Assembly: GCA_934096075.1 (NCBI GenBank)
Contig: CAKOLN010000001.1
Location: forward strand, 124,001-188,000
DNA from: an uncultured Bacilli bacterium
Lineage (GTDB): Bacteria > Bacillota_I > Bacilli_A > RF39 > UBA660
DNA length: 64,000 bases
Reading direction: 5' to 3'
Of the stretch, positions 59,894 through 64,000 are shown one piece after another (within the stretch, counting starts at the first letter, position 1; each line of letters starts with the position of its first letter). The position numbers and the translations under genes are program-made. Under the pieces are notes generated by a model. It did not search any database, had not been told where the DNA came from, and worked only from the letters and a program-made list of their open reading frames with translations.

Positions 59894-60051
59894 TAAATAA
59901 TTAGAGGTTGTTCGACTTCAACCTTTATGGCACCAAATGGATAATAACTCGAACTTTTCGAGACATCATAAAAATAAAGATATACAAAAATATATAGTCA
60001 AAGAAAAATATACATTTCATAAATATAACAATTTAATTATAAAAACATCTA

Positions 60052-60837
60052 TTAATTACAAGTAGTTCCACATCCTATATCTCCATAACTAGTTTTTTTA
60101 CAAGAAGTACAACAGCTTTTTCCATCACTTCTTGTATAACACTTTGTACTATAGCCATCATTTCCTGAAGATGAAGTATCATCATTACTTGCACAACTTC
60201 TTATAAATCCAATAAAGAAAATAAAGATTAAAATAATAATAAGAACTGCTTTAAAATCGTCTTTCTTCTTATTTAACTTTAATGTTATTAGATTTACAGC
60301 CTGATCAATTAAGTCATTCAATTTTTTAGCAGATAAATTCCAATTTAATAATATTCGTAATTTTAAATCGTTATAATGACTAATGTTATTCTTAATTTTA
60401 TCATATTTTTCAAGCATATCTTTTAATTCATCTTTATCATCTATCTTAGTAACTTCTTTATTTAGTTTTATTATAGTATTATAATCTTTATAAACTTTGT
60501 TATATAATCTTTTGTATATACCAATTTTTTCTTTTACTAAATAATTTTTTTTACTATCTTCCAAAAATTCATTTTCACTATCAGGTAATTTATACTGAAT
60601 CGTAAAGTTTGATAAATGCTCTTTTAAGTATCTACAATTTACAACATATAAATTATTATTTTCATCTTTTTTAAAACTAGTAAAAATTCCATAATAATAT
60701 TTTCCTTTTTCATATAGAAAAACAGGATAATACTTAACATTATATTTATTTCCATTAATTTCATCACATAAAATAAAACAGTAATCGTCAATGTTGCTTT
60801 CCTCTAGTTCAATAATAGTTCTCTTTTCTTCCTTCAT
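60052..60837 (-). CDS. unknown single-helix membrane protein with cysteine-rich C-terminus
   Basis: 261 residues, start MKEEKRTIIELEES, RBS region GTGAGTGAT weak. The N-terminal ~185 residues are cytoplasmic-type, with charged helices. One membrane helix (~198-216) follows. The last ~45 residues outside the helix begin RSCASNDDTSSSGND and hold about nine cysteines (CYTRSDGKSCCTSCKKTSYG and IGCGTTCN). The tail could form disulphides or bind metal. No family is recognised. It is in an accessory region beside a broken toxin gene. Confidence 0.65.
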   Translation of the reverse strand: MKEEKRTIIELEESNIDDYCFILCDEINGNKYNVKYYPVFLYEKGKYYYGIFTSFKKDENNNLYVVNCRYLKEHLSNFTIQYKLPDSENEFLEDSKKNYLVKEKIGIYKRLYNKVYKDYNTIIKLNKEVTKIDDKDELKDMLEKYDKIKNNISHYNDLKLRILLNWNLSAKKLNDLIDQAVNLITLKLNKKKDDFKAVLIIILIFIFFIGFIRSCASNDDTSSSGNDGYSTKCYTRSDGKSCCTSCKKTSYGDIGCGTTCN

Positions 60838-60946
60838 AATAAATCACTCACTTTGAAAGTATTATATCACAACAATTTATTTTATAAAATATAATTATTT
60901 AAAAAACGGGAACTTCAAATAAAATTCAATGCAGTTTTAAAAAGTA

Positions 60947-60975
60947 TTGCAATTTCACGATAAATAATGTATATT
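60947..60975 (+). promoter_or_regulatory. promoter before the 61.1 kb gene
   Basis: TTGCAA (60947-60952), 17 bp, TATATT (60970-60975). A related stretch lies at 63657-63695. Confidence 0.5.
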
Positions 60976-60988
60976 ATATATCGAGATG

Positions 60989-61024
60989 TGCCTGGGAAAC
61001 TTTTGAAGCCCTAGGTCTTTTTCA
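60989..61024 (+). terminator. GC-rich hairpin with T-run, just after a promoter
   Basis: GCCTGGG and GCCCTAGG form a bulged stem, followed by TCTTTTTC. Being 10-20 nt after the predicted start site, it would give a transcript of about 45 nt: an attenuator, a small RNA or a remnant. It is notably GC-rich for the region. Confidence 0.4.
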
Positions 61025-61102
61025 TTAATAGACGGTTATTTTAGTTCTGATCCAACTGCTGATACTAAAAATGATAAAAATCTTGAACCGCATATTTACA
61101 AT

Positions 61103-61507
61103 ATGATAAGAAGAATTACCACAAGAAATGATTTTGAAAAATTCTTAAATAGTAACATAAAATTATCTTATTCAAGTGATTTAATAAGTATAGGCTTATT
61201 TTCTAAATACATATTATTTTTGCAAACCAATCATTTTATTGTTGAAAATAATGAAGACAGTTTATCAATAATAAATAATTTTAGAGAGAAATATAGAAAA
61301 AAACAATTTAATATTAATTATACTAATATTTATAAAGCTATATTAGCAGTGGAAAGTTCAGGTTATATTCCATTAATAAAAGATAAAAAATTGTTAGAAG
61401 AAACATTATTTATTCAACAATTAAAAGACAAAATAATAATGATGAAACCTACTGATGATTTAATATCTTTTTTTGCAAATTTTTCAACTAGTAAAAAAAA
61501 TAAATAA
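61103..61507 (+). CDS. unrecognised 134-residue protein, probably 5'-truncated
   Basis: ATG 61103 has no ribosome site. The same frame is open upstream to TGA 61004, and the extra codons (IDGYFSSDPTADTKNDKNLE, PHIYN) look like real protein, so the gene may have lost its 5' end. The visible part has SDLISIGLFSKYILFLQTNH and a charged helical end. No family is recognised. Confidence 0.45.
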   Translation: MIRRITTRNDFEKFLNSNIKLSYSSDLISIGLFSKYILFLQTNHFIVENNEDSLSIINNFREKYRKKQFNINYTNIYKAILAVESSGYIPLIKDKKLLEETLFIQQLKDKIIMMKPTDDLISFFANFSTSKKNK

Positions 61508-61535
61508 AAAAGATAGATTAGTGTCTATCTTTAAC
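61508..61535 (+). terminator. rho-independent terminator
   Basis: AAAGATAGA pairs with TCTATCTTT (loop TTAGTG) right after the stop codon. A further pair AAAAGTGT (61539-61548 region) and ACACTTTT (~61570) lies beyond. Confidence 0.65.
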
Positions 61536-61612
61536 TTATAAAAGTGTCGAAAAATAAATTGGAAGACTATAACACTTTTAGGATAATCATAGTAAGGTAC
61601 AACCACAAAAAA

Positions 61613-62395
61613 TTATATTTCACTTTTTAAAATTTTTTGCAATTTTCTATTTCTTACTTGTTTATCATGTTCTAAAGACGCTTCAAATTCTTTTCTCTTT
61701 ATTTCATCTAAACAAATATGATGTTTTTGTATTTCTTCTATATTGAAATTTATAAATTCATTTCTTAACATTTCTAATTCATCAAAAGAAATTTCATCCA
61801 GATTATTTTCAATTCTATAATTTATCACATATTCCATAAAATCTCTTATGTATGTAAAACTTCTAAAATTAACTTTTTGATTTATTCTACCCATAGAATC
61901 TGCTTTGTAAAATGATATTTTAGTAGGAAATTGACTTTTTGAAAAATCTTTCAATAATTTTATTGCAAAACCATTTTTTACTAAAATATTAATGTCTTTT
62001 TCTTGAATTACAAATTTAGAAGATAAATGTTCATATTTTTTCTTATTTATAATTAATAATGCGTCATTAAACAAAGCACCTTTAACTTTATATGATAAAT
62101 TTTCAACTAAAAAACTTTCTGATTCATAAATACTTATTAAACTTGCCAGTATATTACTGATATCTTTTATATTGAAAGTTGAATATTGTTCTATAATCTT
62201 ACATTGACTATGAATTTCTTCAATAATATTATTTAAATCAACATTATTACTATCAAGTGAAATATTATATTCTCTTTCTATTTTTGCTACTGCAGTTGCA
62301 ACATCTTGCATTTGTTGTTTTTTTATATTATCTTTGTTATCTAATATTTGTTTTTTTGTAACTCTTAATTTTTTTAATTTATAATTAATATCCAT
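61613..62395 (-). CDS. unrecognised 260-residue protein
   Basis: Start ATG 62395 is preceded by GAGGAGGG 4 nt upstream; the longer frame to 62422 contains that site and is rejected. The N-terminal ~60 residues are a basic helix (KLKKLRVTKKQILDNKDNIK). The middle is mixed (NLSYKVKGALFNDALLIINK, FAIKLLKDFSKSQFPTKISF) and the end is a long charged helix with KQVRNRKLQKILKSEI. There is no membrane segment. No family is recognised. It lies in the accessory island beside the kinase-like gene, in the same direction, 161 bp apart. Confidence 0.6.
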   Translation of the reverse strand: MDINYKLKKLRVTKKQILDNKDNIKKQQMQDVATAVAKIEREYNISLDSNNVDLNNIIEEIHSQCKIIEQYSTFNIKDISNILASLISIYESESFLVENLSYKVKGALFNDALLIINKKKYEHLSSKFVIQEKDINILVKNGFAIKLLKDFSKSQFPTKISFYKADSMGRINQKVNFRSFTYIRDFMEYVINYRIENNLDEISFDELEMLRNEFINFNIEEIQKHHICLDEIKRKEFEASLEHDKQVRNRKLQKILKSEI

Positions 62396-62556
62396 AGAAC
62401 CCTCCTCATATATATTAATCATTTTACCAAAAAGTATATTTGATAAAGCTTGCTACAAATGTGTAGTATGATTCAACTAGTTAATAAATAGTGCACTTTA
62501 TTGATTGATACTTTAATTTTTTAAGTTTAAAAATACTTCTATAATATATTAAATAA

Positions 62557-63600
62557 TTATTTTGTTTTTTTCGTATCATTATTTTCAAAAGAAAAACCAA
62601 TACTTCTTAAATAATTAGAATATTTAGTATTATCTTCAATTTTTAAACAATCTAGATCAATTATAACAAATTCCCCAGCTTTTTTGATTCCTAGGTTATT
62701 ATTATTTTGAATGGAAGTAGATACTTCATTTCCAATTTCAAAATTAGTTGAATCAAAATGAATTTTATTGTCCGTTGTTAAAAGACCAATGTTGCCTGGA
62801 TGTAAATCAGTTGATTTTAAACCAATAGCATGAAGACTATCTGAAAGTTGTTTTATTATTGCATGAATTTTTTTATCAGGCAAACTATCTTTCATATTTT
62901 CACATACAAGAACTTTTTGAGTTATTTCAATATGTATTGGATAACCATCAAATTCAAAATCACGATTTATAATAGGTTGTAACAAATATTCACAATATGG
63001 TATAGATGATCTTCTTCTTGGTTTTCCTATTTTAATAATCTTATCACCAATACTATAAACAATTGAAGTTGTGCCTTTAGCTATAAGTTTTAAATTTGAA
63101 TCAAGCCCATTATTTTTACAATAGTTAGTCAAATCTTTTATCAACATTTCAAAAAAATCAGTAAATTCTCTTTTTTGTTTTTCACTAAAAAACAACTCAT
63201 CATATTCAAAAGTAGATCTCTTTGTCATGTATTTTTGAATAAAATTTTCTCTATCTTCTAAATTTAAATCTTTTTTTCCTAATAAATTTTGTTTTATATT
63301 TTCTGCATATCCATCTTTTATATAAAATCCATCAAATATATCTTTATTTACATATGGATTAAAATAAATAGGTTTATTAGAATTTTCAAATGTGATAGAT
63401 TCAATCATTGCATCTAATCCAAAAAAAGGTATGCTTACTAGTCCTTCTTCATTTTTTACTAAAACATTCTTAAATCCAACAACATCTATTAACTTAAATT
63501 TTTTTGTTTCTCTATAACCGTAACTAGAATAGTATGTTAAAATAATATCAGAATCTGTTTTCATTTTCAATCTAGTATAAATATTTAAAAAATCATTCAT
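62557..63600 (-). CDS. protein-kinase/aminoglycoside-phosphotransferase-like protein
   Basis: 347 residues from ATG 63600 (AAGGATG 8-10 nt upstream; GTG 63609 is too close). Residues ~1-165 are a separate domain I do not recognise. A kinase-like core follows: AKGTTSIVYSIGDKIIKIG (nucleotide loop and Lys ~190), HAIGLKSTDLHPGNIGLL with D265 and N270 in the catalytic D-x-H-x-x-N form, and VIIDLD (314-317) as the metal-binding DFG equivalent. All key residues are present, so it is probably active. Substrate is unknown; a role in toxin, defence or signalling is only inferred from the context. Confidence 0.7.
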   Translation of the reverse strand: MNDFLNIYTRLKMKTDSDIILTYYSSYGYRETKKFKLIDVVGFKNVLVKNEEGLVSIPFFGLDAMIESITFENSNKPIYFNPYVNKDIFDGFYIKDGYAENIKQNLLGKKDLNLEDRENFIQKYMTKRSTFEYDELFFSEKQKREFTDFFEMLIKDLTNYCKNNGLDSNLKLIAKGTTSIVYSIGDKIIKIGKPRRRSSIPYCEYLLQPIINRDFEFDGYPIHIEITQKVLVCENMKDSLPDKKIHAIIKQLSDSLHAIGLKSTDLHPGNIGLLTTDNKIHFDSTNFEIGNEVSTSIQNNNNLGIKKAGEFVIIDLDCLKIEDNTKYSNYLRSIGFSFENNDTKKTK

Positions 63601-63683
63601 TGTTATCACATCCTTAAAAAAATTATATCATGTGTACTTTGAAAAGTAAATTTTTATTCAAAAGTATTGCATTTTATCAATAA

Positions 63684-63845
63684 ATAGTATTTATTACTTC
63701 TAGTGATAAGTTAAATTATATTGATAGTTTAATTGAAGTATTATCATCATGGATAATAAAAAAGATTGATAATTATGACAGTAGTATGTATTATGAAAAT
63801 CCATCTTACATATATGAGTGCTATAAAAGGGGTAAGATTCTATAA
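63684..63845 (+). pseudogene. C-terminal gene fragment, unknown
   Basis: An open frame with no start codon reads SSDKLNYIDSLIEVLSSWII, KKIDNYDSSMYYENPSYIYE, CYKRGKIL and stops at 63843. It looks like the end of a helical protein whose 5' part is missing. No family is recognised. The rest of 63601-64000 is AT-rich, with a promoter-like box and no gene. Confidence 0.35.
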
Positions 63846-63866
63846 AGAAATACTTGCTTTTTTATT

Positions 63867-63875
63867 TGATATAAT
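63867..63875 (+). promoter_or_regulatory. extended -10 promoter near the right edge
   Basis: TG-A-TATAAT at 63867-63875. No gene larger than 10 codons starts within the remaining 125 bases, so it may drive a gene beyond the window. Confidence 0.4.
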
Positions 63876-64000
63876 TTAAATGTAAAATATTAGTGATAAT
63901 ATTATGAATAAAAGTACTAAAATAAATAATCGTCGATAAATTTAACAAATAAAAAAATATACAACTTAATAAGTAATAAAAAGATTGATAAAATACTAAA

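Noticed and set aside
60984..61024. SRP, 6S or another known small RNA
   Set aside because: The hairpin does not contain the conserved tetraloop or bubble of those RNAs; kept only as a hairpin with T-run.
61103..61507. Complete gene beginning at ATG 61103
   Set aside because: No ribosome site and clear coding character upstream in the same frame; treated as probably truncated.
1..64000. CRISPR array or IS element
   Set aside because: No regularly spaced repeats, transposase genes or terminal inverted repeats with target duplications were found.

Overview
The window is very AT-rich DNA from a low-GC Gram-positive bacterium. Gene order and content point to an uncultured gut Bacilli lineage (RF39/Erysipelotrichia-like); this is inference, not a database match. 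The evidence is B. subtilis-type synteny (prpC-prkC-rsgA, rpsO-pnp, spoIVA-hup, rplK-rplA-rplJ-rplL-ybxB-rpoB-rpoC), strong Shine-Dalgarno sites, a sporulation coat gene (spoIVA), sortase and lipoprotein signals, and normal use of TGG for Trp with TGA as stop.

0-13.5 kb: the tail of a repetitive surface protein and, 4 kb later, a full paralogue of it (4164-5945). Between and after them lie uppP, a UPF0736 protein, a lipoprotein whose start codon sits in a hairpin, a CofE-like ligase, a GT28 glycosyltransferase, an elongator tRNA-Met, a HerA-type ATPase with a small partner gene, a decayed Panacea (DUF4065) gene, trpS, and a two-component system with matching direct-repeat operators at both ends.

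13.5-23.2 kb: housekeeping. The Ser/Thr phosphatase-kinase pair and RsgA, S15 and PNPase, TrmL, a broken ATPase/DUF4143 gene with tandem 19-bp palindromes, an XRE regulator divergent from spoIVA, and HU.

23.3-34.1 kb: one long surface-polysaccharide operon. It encodes an LCP ligase, two GT2 transferases, an EpsG-like polymerase, a Stealth phosphotransferase, a Wzx-like flippase, an ATP-grasp ligase, a PIG-L deacetylase and an acyltransferase, and ends in a galE remnant. The set suggests a phosphodiester-linked, amine- and acyl-decorated polymer attached to the wall.

34.1-43.2 kb: accessory cell-envelope genes. These are an Hpt-receiver protein in an operon with a membrane-anchored C39-like peptidase and two small anchored proteins, a sortase-anchored beta-helix-like protein, an unrecognised 577-residue protein, a DUF1003 protein, and a recent tandem duplication of a YhcG/DUF1016 nuclease gene. 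Each nuclease copy carries a different perfect 8-1-8 palindrome at the same site.

43.2-58.5 kb: the ribosomal protein/RNA polymerase operon, with an L10 leader, an L11 carrying a 58-residue acidic tail, three lysine-rich coiled-coil genes inserted between rplL and ybxB, and an RpoB with substitutions at classical rifampicin-contact positions. A run of enzymes and a transporter follows.

58.5-64 kb: a decaying accessory island with an XRE membrane regulator, a broken AbiEii-type toxin gene, unknown proteins (one with a cysteine-rich tail), a kinase-like protein and gene fragments.
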